From Aldrovandia affinis (Eukaryota > Chordata > Actinopteri > Notacanthiformes > Halosauridae): a stretch of 64,000 bases of DNA. Below are positions 44,401 through 53,335 of this stretch, in pieces (the stretch's first letter is position 1; each line of letters opens with the position of its first letter). The notes under the pieces are model-generated. The model searched no databases. It had not been told where the DNA came from and was given only the letters and a program-made list of their open reading frames with translations. Position numbers and translations under genes: made by a program. Where the stretch lies: NCBI GenBank assembly GCA_029706075.1, contig JAINUG010000048.1, positions 3,838,501-3,902,500 of the forward strand, given 5' to 3'.

Positions 44401-45704
44401 CATTTTCAATGAGCCTTTAATCATTTAAATCATAACATTATTGGACTGACACCCCTATGAGTAATGGTAATTACAGTTATCTACCTGTGGAATTAACATA
44501 TTTTGACTTGAACACCTATTATAGGACAAGATTTGTGCTTGAAATTCCAAAAAACAAAGATAGCCAAATAAACTACAAGATGCAGAAATTGTTTTAAGAA
44601 TACTTTAATTGTCACTTAGAAGAAGCTACTAGATAGAGAATGTTCTACCTCACAGTTGTGTGAGACATATTAGTATGATACTGATAATTGTGTGGAAATG
44701 ACTTAAAATACAAAATATATATCAATGATCATTATATTTTATATACATTTGTGATGAATGATGTGCAGCTATTCAGTAAAGTGCTACTGGACTATTATGA
44801 TTGGTGTAAGACAGCACATCTGGTATCCTCCAAGACCAATGGTAACTCTTTAGTGCTTCCACAATGCCATGTGTCTTTAAGTTTGATTTCATTTAATTTA
44901 AGCAAGATTTGTCTTCATCATGACTCAACATTATTTGATGGTTGCATAAATATGCAAAACCGCACCTGAAAAGGTTGCTTAGCTTGGTTGTTTGTTAAAC
45001 AAGAACTGCAAAGCGCTGTTTCTGTTTTATCTAATTCAATATTTCTCACCCTCTCTCAGTCTCATACCTGATATTCACATCCTGTCTCTGCAGCTGATGT
45101 GACTCTGGACCCAGACTCAGTGTCTCCTGAGCTCCTCCTGTCTGAAGATGGGAAGAAGGTGCAGAGGGCAGAGAACAAACAGAATTATCCTCCGAGTGAT
45201 AAGAGATTTGAGCGCTATTATGCAGTGGTGGGGATTAAGGCATTTGATTCAGGGAAACACTACTGGGAGGTGGATTTGGAGAAGGCGAGTCAGTGGAAAT
45301 TAGGGGTTGTGTGTGAATCTGCTGATAGAAAGGGGGGTGATACAATGAACCCCAATATTGGGTACTGGGTTCTAGAGTCTTTAGGTAAACACTTTAAGGC
45401 CCTGTCAGTCCCTGAGACTGTAATCTCTCTGAGACCTGTACCAAAAAGGGTGGGGCTGTACCTAGATTATGAGGGAGAGCAGCTCTCCTTTTATGGAGTG
45501 GAGGACAGGAGACACCTCCACACCTTCAGACACAAGTTCACTGAGAGACTATATCCACTGTTACACATTCAGAGTCAGGATGGACATATAGAAATAGTGT
45601 CTCCAATCATCGAGGGGCACGACATCACAATCACAGAGGGGCACGATAGCACTCCTGAGTCTAATTCTCACCCTCCACAGAATCCTTTCTATGATACAGT
45701 GTAG
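32388..45704 (+). CDS. Butyrophilin-like receptor with PRY-SPRY (B30.2) domain
   Basis: Exons: 32388-32457 leader; 32921-33262 V-set; 33657 onward TM exon, apparently interrupted by a LINE; heptad exons 40240-40266, 40522-40545, 42825-42851, 42945-42968, 43565-43591, 44287-44313; B30.2 exon 45094-45704 with stop. All junctions are phase 1. Butyrophilin-like proteins are cell-surface receptors in which an intracellular B30.2 domain senses ligands and an extracellular Ig part contacts T cells or other leukocytes; this is family knowledge, not shown for this gene. Two oddities: the first canonical V-domain cysteine is replaced by alanine, and the TM exon seems destroyed by an L1-type insertion, so this copy may be non-functional as a membrane receptor. 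Confidence 0.8.
32921..33262 (+). CDS. V-set Ig domain exon of the butyrophilin-like gene
   Basis: 114 codons, phase 1/1, after a strong TTTTTCTGCAG acceptor. It has the V-set tryptophan (AVEWRK), an NVSLRLINVQVSD block and the second cysteine in DDYSCSV. The B-strand position reads VVLLAQL where butyrophilins have VxLPCxL: the cysteine codon is now GCC (Ala). The usual intradomain disulfide could not form. Confidence 0.9.
33657..33666 (+). pseudogene. Start of a transmembrane exon interrupted by a LINE
   Basis: The acceptor TTTTATTGACAG is followed, in the phase left by the V exon, by codons for G-I-G-(A). That matches the opening of the TM exon in fish butyrophilin-like genes as I know them. 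The exon then runs straight into a poly-T tract, the 3' end of the minus-strand LINE. The plausible other end is at about 39986-40004, reading MRNRR and then a GTACAG donor, as expected for the stop-transfer end of a TM exon. The membrane-spanning codons themselves are missing. Confidence 0.5.
34185..38046 (-). pseudogene. LINE ORF2: endonuclease and reverse transcriptase, frameshifted
   Basis: Fragments in order from the N-terminus: endonuclease start (LRFCSWNCKGLNQPVKRGKV, about 37.9-38.0 kb); endonuclease middle (37664-37855); endonuclease end with GGDFNCWLG and ISDHAPL (37191-37589); RT N-terminal part with CPGPDGLPVEFYR and SYRPISLLN (36262-37194); RT core with SLDAEKAFDRVEW, GTRQGCPLSP and YADDLLL (35561-36256); and a C-terminal part (34185-35564) with a late Cys/His-type cluster (CDRCRQYPASLTHMLWSCPA). 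About four or five frame changes separate the blocks, so it is not functional as read. The key motifs themselves are preserved. Confidence 0.9.
38364..39398 (-). CDS. LINE ORF1 protein (L1-type RNA-binding protein)
   Basis: A single open frame of 344 codons. It has an N-terminal Gly/Ser/Arg-rich segment, a coiled coil (residues about 60-165, with heptads such as LKDELKVVKNQI), then an RRM-like domain with GRSRRNNIRLVGVPEG and a C-terminal basic domain. This is the usual L1 ORF1 architecture: trimeric, nucleic-acid chaperone. The frame is intact, unlike ORF2. Confidence 0.9.
   Translation of the reverse strand: MAGKKEPRSARKTAAETGLGGAPTMSGQTPQQSISPRGEEDCGDRGRPLDLEIFIKAIDGLKQDIYDKLDSKIDSFSTALRSEMALIRDELNSAVATLQVTVDTHGSTIKDLERSATSCSDDLGSLNKTVKALKDELKVVKNQIKGVQAKCDDLEGRSRRNNIRLVGVPEGLEGPRPREFISKFLQDILHLDEAPLLDRAHRSRREKPGEGAPPRPFIIRVHYFHVREEILRRAREAAPLLHQGKRLSIFADFAPSVAKLRAEFGSAKRLLRACPGVKFGLFFPAELRITLPGGALRKFTDPAAAVNFINRDLGVPSPYLRVTGLRLLTFYLLSLCLSNPLEGL
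40240..40266 (+). CDS. Heptad exon 1 (butyrophilin-like gene)
   Basis: 27 bases, phase 1/1, ASANLKKER between TTTTTCTAG and GTGAGA. Such 21-27-base exons between TM and B30.2 are a hallmark of butyrophilin genes and encode coiled-coil heptads. Confidence 0.6.
40522..40545 (+). CDS. Heptad exon 2 (butyrophilin-like gene)
   Basis: 24 bases, phase 1/1, ESKRIIEE, donor GTAAGC. The acceptor (CCTGTGAAG) is weak, so this exon is less certain. Confidence 0.45.
40945..41335 (+). repeat. Segment duplicated at 46052-46410
   Basis: It runs from TTATGAACAGATGGGGAAAT through GTTGCAAATGCGCTTTTCCT and is closely repeated 5.1 kb downstream, same orientation. No coding potential was seen. One copy is inside the gene (intron between heptads 2 and 3), the other just beyond its 3' end. 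Confidence 0.85.
41336..42824. other. Intron of the butyrophilin-like gene
   Basis: A/T-rich sequence between the duplicated segment and heptad exon 3. No feature recognised. Confidence 0.5.
42825..42851 (+). CDS. Heptad exon 3 (butyrophilin-like gene)
   Basis: 27 bases, phase 1/1, ECRHLKGEA, with a strong TATATTTACAG acceptor and GTAAGC donor. Confidence 0.7.
42945..42968 (+). CDS. Heptad exon 4 (butyrophilin-like gene)
   Basis: 24 bases, phase 1/1, EEKKKLEK, acceptor TTTTATTTTTTAG and donor GTACGT. Confidence 0.7.
43565..43591 (+). CDS. Heptad exon 5 (butyrophilin-like gene)
   Basis: 27 bases, phase 1/1, DCDELQKDL, acceptor CCTTATCACAG and donor GTAAGT. Confidence 0.7.
   Translation, partial: TVMSFRKI
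43888..44152 (+). mobile_element. Second copy of the GGCGGCACGGTGG retroposon
   Basis: Plus-strand copy of the 12116-12473 repeat, internally shorter and ending in GATGAGAT repeats. Its second segment (CCTTCTAAAATCAGG onward) matches sequence lying just upstream at about 43765, so the copy seems chimeric with local DNA. Confidence 0.8.
44287..44313 (+). CDS. Heptad exon 6 (butyrophilin-like gene)
   Basis: 27 bases, phase 1/1, (E/K)WKAIQNNS, acceptor TTTTATTTTTTAG and donor GTAAAT. Confidence 0.65.
45094..45704 (+). CDS. PRY-SPRY (B30.2) exon, C-terminus of the butyrophilin-like gene
   Basis: After the acceptor CTGTCTCTGCAG the frame encodes about 200 residues to a TAG. PRY: ADVTLDPDSVSPELLLSEDG and RFERYYAVVG. 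SPRY: SGKHYWEVDLE, WKLGVVCESA, NIGYWVL, KRVGLYLDYE, LSFYGVED, LYPLLHIQ. All the usual B30.2 blocks are present and in order, with no break. A short Ser/Pro-rich tail (EGHDSTPESNSHPP) follows. This is the cytosolic effector domain of butyrophilins and TRIM proteins. Confidence 0.97.
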
Positions 45705-46051
45705 ACATCTTCCCCCAAAAAGCTGCCCTGTTTCCTTTTTGTATTTTTTAAAGAAATACCTGCCACTCTCATACAGTAGCCTATACTGTGTACAAATAAT
45801 TGACTGTGCTTTTAAGCAAGTGACTAAGTACAAATGACTTATTACTTGCTTTGGAAGTTCTTTGTAACAACATGGATGACAAAAAATTCTAATAACATTG
45901 ATTGATTTATTGGTCAAACACAATATCATGAATTTAGTGTTTAAATAATGTTTGAATAAAAATGTGGGCAAAGAAAAACATTTACACTTTATCCTGGGGA
46001 GTTATCTTCCATCATTAAAGGAGAATTCTGCCCGTATTAATTGTTATATAT

Positions 46052-46410
46052 GTTGTCATCACACTTATGAACAGATGGGGAAATTATTGCTTATCTGCCT
46101 GTCATACAAGTTTTGTGGATATTCAGTCTTTCACCTCAGTCTGAGGCAAACCATTCAATCAACGGCTATTTGAACTGCAACCTGTATTCAATATAACACT
46201 TTGAGTATTTAAGCATTGCACTTGTAATGAGTGGTTCAGTGTACTTGAATGAGAGGCCTTTAAAATAAATATATGCATATACTGTGTGTATGCACACTGG
46301 TTTTGTTATGTTAAATATGAAACTTTCACTACAATAAAATGGATAACATAATTGGATGACACATCATGTTGCAAAAGCGCTTTTCCTCAGTGAGGAACTA
46401 ATATATTAAT
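46052..46410 (+). repeat. Second copy of the 40945-41335 segment
   Basis: High-identity repeat starting CACTTATGAACAGATGGGGA, placed about 350 bases after the B30.2 stop codon. Confidence 0.85.
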
Positions 46411-47469
46411 TGTTATATAGTTGTAATTTCCATTGAATGATTTCCAGCAAGGCTGTATAAGATTCTACCCCATCATGTCATCATCATGACAACTCAACTT
46501 TCAGTGTTGGGTTGCTCGGGTTCCAAACACTCTCACAAGCAGTCTCAGAATCTCCAGAAGTGTATATAGATTTTCTGATCTGCCCATGATATGGGGCTCC
46601 TGTGGGCTGTGTGGTGCATCCACTTACAGAACGCATGTGTAGCACAGTGATGCATCCTATAACCACAATCAACTCCAGGCCTTACCAGGGCTGAATGTGG
46701 CCAGGATCTCCATGTGAGGATGCCCTATTCACAAAGGTGTTGTCCAGGGGGCAGAGTCTCAGCCTGCAGGACAAGCCACACCCCATCAGGGCCTCCTTTG
46801 GTCAGTCAGGCACCTGCGATCTGCCTGTGATGTCAGTCCAGCTGGGCATTCCACCAGCACAGTAGCTGCAGTGATTTAGCTGGCACCTGGCAGATTAAAG
46901 TGTTCTGATGACTGAAGAGTATTGTGGAACACACATGCCAGTCCTTGCCCTCCTGAATTGATGGAGGACGTTTCAGTGATGAGACGGGCCTAAACTGTGA
47001 TTAAGCTTTCCAAATTAGAGTGAAAAACGTGGGGGAAAAAAGACATACCTATTATATAGACTTCAATTTAAAGCATAAAAGTGTAACTTATTCCTCCAAA
47101 AGTAAGTTGCTGTAAAATAAATGTTGTATACTGTGGTCCCACTGGCGAGGCGGCATCTCCTAGTTATGTTAGGAGATTAATTGGTTGCACATCATAAAAA
47201 ATGATCCAAACTCCTTATTAGGAGGTCCTAATGCGTATAAGGTCAGCAGAAAAGTAAATCAAACCATTGGTTTGATAAAACAACAAAATTATTATAAGTA
47301 ACCAAACACAACTAAAAGTAGCATATGTTTACTGATACAATATATGCCATTTAAAATAATACGTTCATAGCACCAGCCTTTGGTGAATAAATATTTATCA
47401 ATAAAGTTGTAATGATATAAACTGGATGTAAAATTGTGCAGAATGGTGCAGAACACATCAAAGAATATA
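46411..47469. other. Intergenic, no gene seen
   Basis: It contains a moderately G/C-rich patch at 46480-47000 that may be an old repeat. No recognisable domain or exon. Confidence 0.4.
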
Positions 47470-48929
47470 TACTGTAGTGCCTTGCAAATGTACTTAGACC
47501 CTTGCACAAATTTCACATTTTGATGCTTTCAAGCTTTAATTTATAACACTTTCATTTAAGAACTAATATCTGTTATAAATACAACATACTCCTCACATTT
47601 GTAAAAAATAATAATAATAAAAAACAAGTGAAAAAAGTATATACCGTACATAGATACTTAAAATGAAGTAAAATGGAAGAGTGTTGATTGCAAAAGTATT
47701 CAAACCCTGTGCTCTGGCAGCTGTAAGTTAATGCAGGTGCAAAACATTACTATATCGAGCCACACAATGAGTTGATTGACCTCTGTCTGTGTGCCATAAC
47801 AGTGACTGTCCAGATTTTTTTATTAGTTTATTTGTAAGGGACAAGCACAGAGAACATTGACAGCCGCAGAAGCAGTGTCCGATGCATTGTACATGTGTAT
47901 ATAACCAAAGCTAATTTCCAACATCAGTCCATTGATGAGCATTGATAGTTCAATCAATCAATAAAATAATAAAAATACATTGTTACATTTTAAAATCAAT
48001 GCATATAATGACAAACAAAAACAAAAACAACAACAACCATACATAACATGACAAAAACAAACAAAAAAAAAGGCAAAAAGAGAACATGAGCTCAAATACA
48101 GTAATGATTAGTTGGTGTCATGATTACAATTTTGGTCAAGTTTTAGCCATGACTTGATTGTTGTGGAAAACCTTTAAAATCTTGGATTTGTTTTGAACGG
48201 ACAGGTAGAGAATTCCAGAGTGTTGTGCCTTTAATTGAAAATGCAGTTTTCACAAAGGAAGTTCTGTAATGTTTGATTCTACAGTTTCCTTCCATGATGC
48301 TTCGGGTGTTAGTGGCAGTATAGTGAAGTCTAGCTATGAATGTATTGAGAATGGGTGGAACTAGATGGTAGAGCCATTTAGTAAGTGTGAGGTTGGAGTA
48401 ATTAATGAAATTGTACTTCTTTAGGATATTACAGTGATGGAATCTTGGTTTATTGTCCCGGACTTTGATAGCTTGGTTATAGAGGGATGTTAGTAGTTTA
48501 ATGGTGGTGGCTGATGCCTGGGACCAAGAGGTTATGCAGTATGAGAGATTAGAGAAAATCATGGCGTGCATAAATGTCAGAGCTGTGTGGAATGGTAAGT
48601 AGTGTCTGATTTGCCTAAAGGTTTGAAAATTGGCCCTACAGTTCTACCTCATTTTTAATGTGTTTGTCAAACCTTAGCTGAGAGTCCAAAACAATTCCAA
48701 GGTACTTTTATTTATTTATTTAACCTTTATTTGACCAGGAAACAATCCCATTGAGATACAATCTATTTTTCAAGGGAGACCTGGCCAAGAAAGGCAACAG
48801 AACAACATTTAAAAATTATGTAGACACACATATAACAACACAATACATTAAAACATCTCCCAAGACACCTATATATATACTTAAAGAGTCCAGCCTATGG
48901 GAAACATCTACACTCCTCCTTAACATGTT

Positions 48930-49560
48930 ATAAGTATCTTGGTATATGGATGGACGATAAGTTGGCTTTCAATGTACATATAGACAAGCTTTTAAAGAAA
49001 CGTAGGCCAAAATTAGGTTTTTATTTTCCTGTTTAAGTCCTGTTTCCCCTCTGAAGTTAGAAAGAAACTTGAAAGAAACACCTTTTTATCTGTGATTGAC
49101 TATGGGGATTTGTTGTACATGGATGCAGCATCATCTCTGTTAGGAAAACTAGATTCTGTCTACCATGCAGTGTTGTGCTTAATCACAAATGTCAGATCAT
49201 CCACCCATCATTGTAGTTTATATGAATTGGTGGAACGGCCTTCCCTAGCTACAAGTAGACAGTTACATTTGTGTGTTTTTATCTACAAGGCAATCCTGTG
49301 CAAATTGCACAGTTACCTTTGTAGCCTCCTTAACTTTGCAGTTAGTAGTTACCAAACACGGTCTAGCAGGCTGCTGCTTTTAAAAGTCCCCAGGGTTGTT
49401 TCCACATTAGGAAAAACTGCCTTTTCATATTATGCACCCACAACATGGAACACCTTACAAAAGGTTCTCCAGTTAGAGGTGCTGGTACCACTTAAGCACG
49501 GTTTTCTGTCCTTGTAAAACTTTTTGCTTCCTCTGAAAGAAATCTAGCGGCTTTGCTTGT
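48930..49560 (+). mobile_element. L2-type LINE RT C-terminal fragment
   Basis: The plus strand encodes the post-RT region of a CR1/L2 LINE: YLGIWMDDKLAF, then IDYGDLLYMDAASS, THHCSLYELV and TTWNTLQKVL. It starts after a LINE 3' UTR-like stretch (48700-48790) and lies inside the minus-strand LINE. Confidence 0.75.
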
Positions 49561-49884
49561 AATGCGCTGTGTTTAGTTTGCAAGTGGCGTTGCATTTTAC
49601 ATGGCTTAAAGCTCTCGTTAGCTAGAACTTCCCCACACATGACATATTGTGGTCTTGGGTCCTCCTCATGTCCTGTCCATGTAAAGCCATAGGTGAGGAA
49701 TTTCAGGTCATAACTTATTTTATTCCTTTTTGTTTTATTTGTATTTTTAACTCATGCATGTCGGTAGATTAAAAATAATCGGTCAGAAAAGTCAGATTTT
49801 ATGAAAAAACTGGCAATTTGTTTTTCACTAAAAAAATGTAAAGAAATGCTTATGGTTAATATATATATATATATATTTTAATTT

Positions 49885-49975
49885 GTAATTTTTTTGCCGA
49901 CCCCACCATGACCCTTTGGCGACCCCAAGCGGGGTCGCGACCCATAGTTTGAGAACCGCTGCTCTAGTTCATTGT
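49885..49975. mobile_element. hAT-like terminal fragment
   Basis: GGGGTCGCGACCCATAGTTT followed by GAGAACCGCTGCTCTAG is the terminal region of vertebrate hAT (Charlie-like) elements. Only one end is present. Confidence 0.55.
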
Positions 49976-50760
49976 CTTTTATCCTCATACTGAAGGTTTC
50001 TGTGGCGGGTAGCTTTCTAATTGAGAAACCCATAGAGATTTTTTTACATTCAATGTTAGGTAGGAAGTCTCAAGCAAGAGTGCCACCTTGACCAAGCAGT
50101 CAAGTTAGTTTAGCTGCAGCAATAGTAGGTGTTGTTGCAGTCACAAACAAAACTGTGTCATCACCATACATTTGTAACCCAACTCCTGTGCAACACACAG
50201 AGATGTCATTGATATATAAACTAAACAATAAAGATCCAAGCACTGATCCTTGTGGAATACCCATTTCAGGATTACAAACACCTGTCTTTGTGGGAATCAT
50301 TAGTCAGGTAGTGAAACTAAAAGAAAGAAAGACACAAAAATGAAGACCAAAGAGCTTTAAGATAAGATATGGTTATCAAAAGGCACAGATTAGGAGAATG
50401 ACAGGCAAAAATATCTAACAGTTTGGATATCCCAGGGGTCATTTTTGGTTCAATAATCAAGAAGTGGAAGCCGCATCATACCACCCAGACCCTGCCTGGA
50501 AAAGGCTGTCCCTCCAAACTCAGTGACCAAGCAAGGAGGAGACTTGTGAGGGAAGCCACTGTGCGGCCAGCAATGACTCTAAAAGAGCTACAGAGTTCAG
50601 TTGCTGAGAAAAGAGTAATAGTGCAACCATGCCACCTTGCTATATACTTCTTTATAAAAAATCTGTTTGAGCATGTGAGTTTTTCATAAAAAATATTACA
50701 CTGAAAAAATTTGAATGTACATTTGTAATCTTGCAACATTTGAAAACTTTCCAAGGGTCT

Positions 50761-52506
50761 GATTTATATTGAACCACACAATTGATATGAAGCTTAGTCA
50801 AGTATGTGGGTTTCACTATGATGGATAAAGGTTAGGATGCAAATTTCACACAGCAAACAGAAAAGTTAACTAACATCTTCATAAAAAATAAATACATTTT
50901 AAATTTTAAAAAAAAAAATATTTACAGACCAAAAAGTTCAAAGCTTGGGCCAAAACAAAAGACATGGGAATATTATAAATGCCATGTTATCAACTCCAAA
51001 AACATTGAAAAAAATCTATGAAGTAAACAGTTGAGCAAATAAGAAACAAACAAGATGCTTCTGACAACCTTTTCTCAAAATATAATGTAAAATGATGCTA
51101 ATACTAATGTCTACTGAGCTAATAATGCTAATGAACATTGCTAATTTCTTTGGTGGTGTCATTGAAATGACATTTTGCTAACAGAGCATTGAGTTACGCA
51201 TATTCTTGACTTGCATAATTAATGTCTAAGAAATAAGATGCACAACCCATGATTACAAGGAATCAAAATAGGGGAGCACAAGTGGATTTATATAATTTAG
51301 GAAAATAGATACTGTATTTTTGCCTGCGCTTACCCTTTCCTATTTAAATCCCAGGATGGAAATACCCATTTCACAGGGTTACACAGGATAAGATGTTGCT
51401 GCAGTATTTCAGCATTATTGAAAATTGACCCATGAGCACAAATAGTGTGCAAATGTTGGTTACACTTATCCAACTGCTTGCATTATTTTGAAAATCATCC
51501 CGTTAATTTAGCTATTAACAGCTATGTTAATAATTAAATGGCATAAAATATAAAGGCTGGATTTTCAGATATATGAAATTTATCAGGACCATAGCTTAGC
51601 CTAAAAAAATCACACATCACAAGTATGTGGAGTTTGGCTACTACACTGTTTGCAAATTAAGAAAATTACATTCTTTTAATGGATCATTTATGAATATGTA
51701 TTTTCTGATAAATATTGCAAACTGGTTGATTTTACTTAACATAATAACATGTGCCATAAAATGAAGACAACTGTTACTAATGTTGTGGATCCTTCAGCTA
51801 CCGTTGGCCAAAAATAAATATATTAAAAGGTCCACACAAAGAAGTGAAAAGAAGAAGAAACCTGAACAGAACAATGGGTTATAGTATTGTGCATGAATGG
51901 TTGTACAGGTAAGCAATAAAGATATATAACCCTGACAGACTTGGCTTCAACTCCTGCCACTCCCCCTTTCTGTTGAACAAATAAAAACCTTTCCCTCGCA
52001 ATTTCAAATGGATGCAATTGATGCAATATACAAGCATGGTCTTCATGAGGAAATAATTAAATCAAACCTGGAGTGAAATATCTTACATGAAATAAAAAGG
52101 TAAGCCATTTTATTAACTAGCCATCATATGTGTTCCTTTATTTGTGAATTTAAATATTTACCTAACAGCAAAAACTCTTTAAAACCTTTATTCAAATAAA
52201 TGTTTGGCATTTCACCAGGCCAGCATAAGACTTGTCAGAAATATTGTACATTTCCGATAAGGAATAACTAACACCAGACATACATACCATTAAACATTCA
52301 CATTTGATATGCCATAAACATTCTGATCTTTGTTTTTGTGTTGGAAGGTATAACTAAAATAACAAATTTTTATACTTATTGCATACAGTATATGTATTAA
52401 CTGGTTTACAGTCCCTTAAAATATTGTTCAACTGTGTATTTGCTCTGTAACGGTTTTTAAAGAGTGTTTTAAAAGTGTTCAAATATTGTTACTGGTTTAA
52501 CTTAAA
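50761..52506. other. Intergenic, no gene seen
   Basis: A/T-rich sequence without recognisable exons or transposons. Confidence 0.4.
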
Positions 52507-52521
52507 ATATTGTTAAACTGT

Positions 52522-53077
52522 GGGGACTGGCGGATGGCGCAGCGGTCTAACGCACCACACATCGGAGTGGTGTGTGCTGTCCGTCACCGGTGCGATTGCA
52601 CCGGGCGCGCGGCAAAATTTCAGAAGAAGACAAAAAAACACAGTTAGGGCAGTGGTCCCCAATCTTTTTGCACCACGGACCCTCTAGGGCCAAAGATGCA
52701 CCCCGGTCCGAATAAATGAACTGTCTCAGCTTTTTTTCGTACCACCCCAGCCCGAAAAATGGTCTTGCATGCGGTCATTTGGACCACTGCCCTAACCGCC
52801 TCCGGATTACCGGGCCTCGCCCGGGTGCTGGCAACCCACGCTACGCCACTGGCTGTCCGTCACGAGTCGAACGAGTTCATCGAGGAGAAGGTTAAGGAGT
52901 CTGTGGAAGATTTCCCGTCTCGAAAGAGGCGGGAAGGGAAAACTCAACCAGGAATGTGTGTCTTGATCCCAGAGGACAGGTGACGGACTCGTGAGGGTGG
53001 GGAATTGAAGTAAATAGAGGGTTTAATTGGCAACCAAAACAGGAAAAAATCTGAAAAAATTTATTTAAAAAATATAT
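52522..53077 (+). mobile_element. Composite tRNA-headed SINE with 15-bp target duplication
   Basis: A perfect 15-base repeat, ATATTGTTAAACTGT, flanks the insert (52507-52521 and 53078-53092). The head has A-box (TGGCGCAGCGGTCTAA) and B-box-like (GGTGCGATTGCACC) motifs resembling a leucine-type tRNA. The body is unusually G/C-rich and the end is A-rich. A hAT-type MITE is nested at 52645-52797. I do not recognise the SINE family. Confidence 0.75.
52645..52797. mobile_element. hAT-like MITE inside the SINE
   Basis: Perfect 16-base inverted termini, GTTAGGGCAGTGGTCC and its complement GGACCACTGCCCTAAC, bound a ~150-base element with the internal CACCACGGACC motif of hAT elements. It is related to the fragment at 10585-10728. 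Confidence 0.75.
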
Positions 53078-53274
53078 ATATTGTTAAACTGTTTATTTGC
53101 TCTGTAACGGTCATGATTGCTTTTTTTAATAGTGTTTTAAGAGTGTTCAAGTGGTTATTCTGGGCATAGGCATTATTCATGGTCTGGGCATTCAATGGTT
53201 AAATTCATTTCCTTGTTCATAGGTCAAAGTCCTATGAGGCTGTCCTTTGACATGAGGCTTGCATTTCTGACAAA

Positions 53275-53335
53275 ATGGAGAATATTTATGCGTGTGCATT
53301 ATTAGTCACTATTCTGCTGTTTTCTGTGAGCAAAG
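53275..53335 (+). CDS. Signal-peptide exon of the third receptor
   Basis: The ATG opens MENIYACALLVTILLFSVSK, a compact signal peptide, and the exon ends phase 1 at GTAAGT. An upstream in-frame stop and a good initiation context support this start. Confidence 0.8.

Larger units (their letters stand above)
47815..50300 (-). mobile_element. Rex/L2-type LINE fragment (RT), interrupted
   Basis: The minus strand at 50100-50300 encodes RT blocks with GIPQGSVLGSLLFSLYIND and YGDD. 48143-48571 encodes the post-RT region (YCITSWSQAS, HHCNILKKYNFI, TTLWNSLPV). The 3' UTR runs down to 47815. The middle is displaced by another LINE and a hAT fragment. Confidence 0.75.
47470..50760 (+). mobile_element. 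Tc1-like element split by nested LINE insertions
   Basis: The left end (TAGTGCCTTGCAAATGTA with CTTAGACCC) runs to about 47815. The transposase N-terminus resumes at about 50340-50640, with GVIFGSIIKKWKPHHTTQTL and PSKLSDQARRRLVREATVRP, the paired helix-turn-helix region of Tc1 transposases. A fragment with CCAAGGGTCTGA near 50750 may be the right part. The catalytic half is missing. The gap between the two pieces is filled by LINE fragments. Confidence 0.65.
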
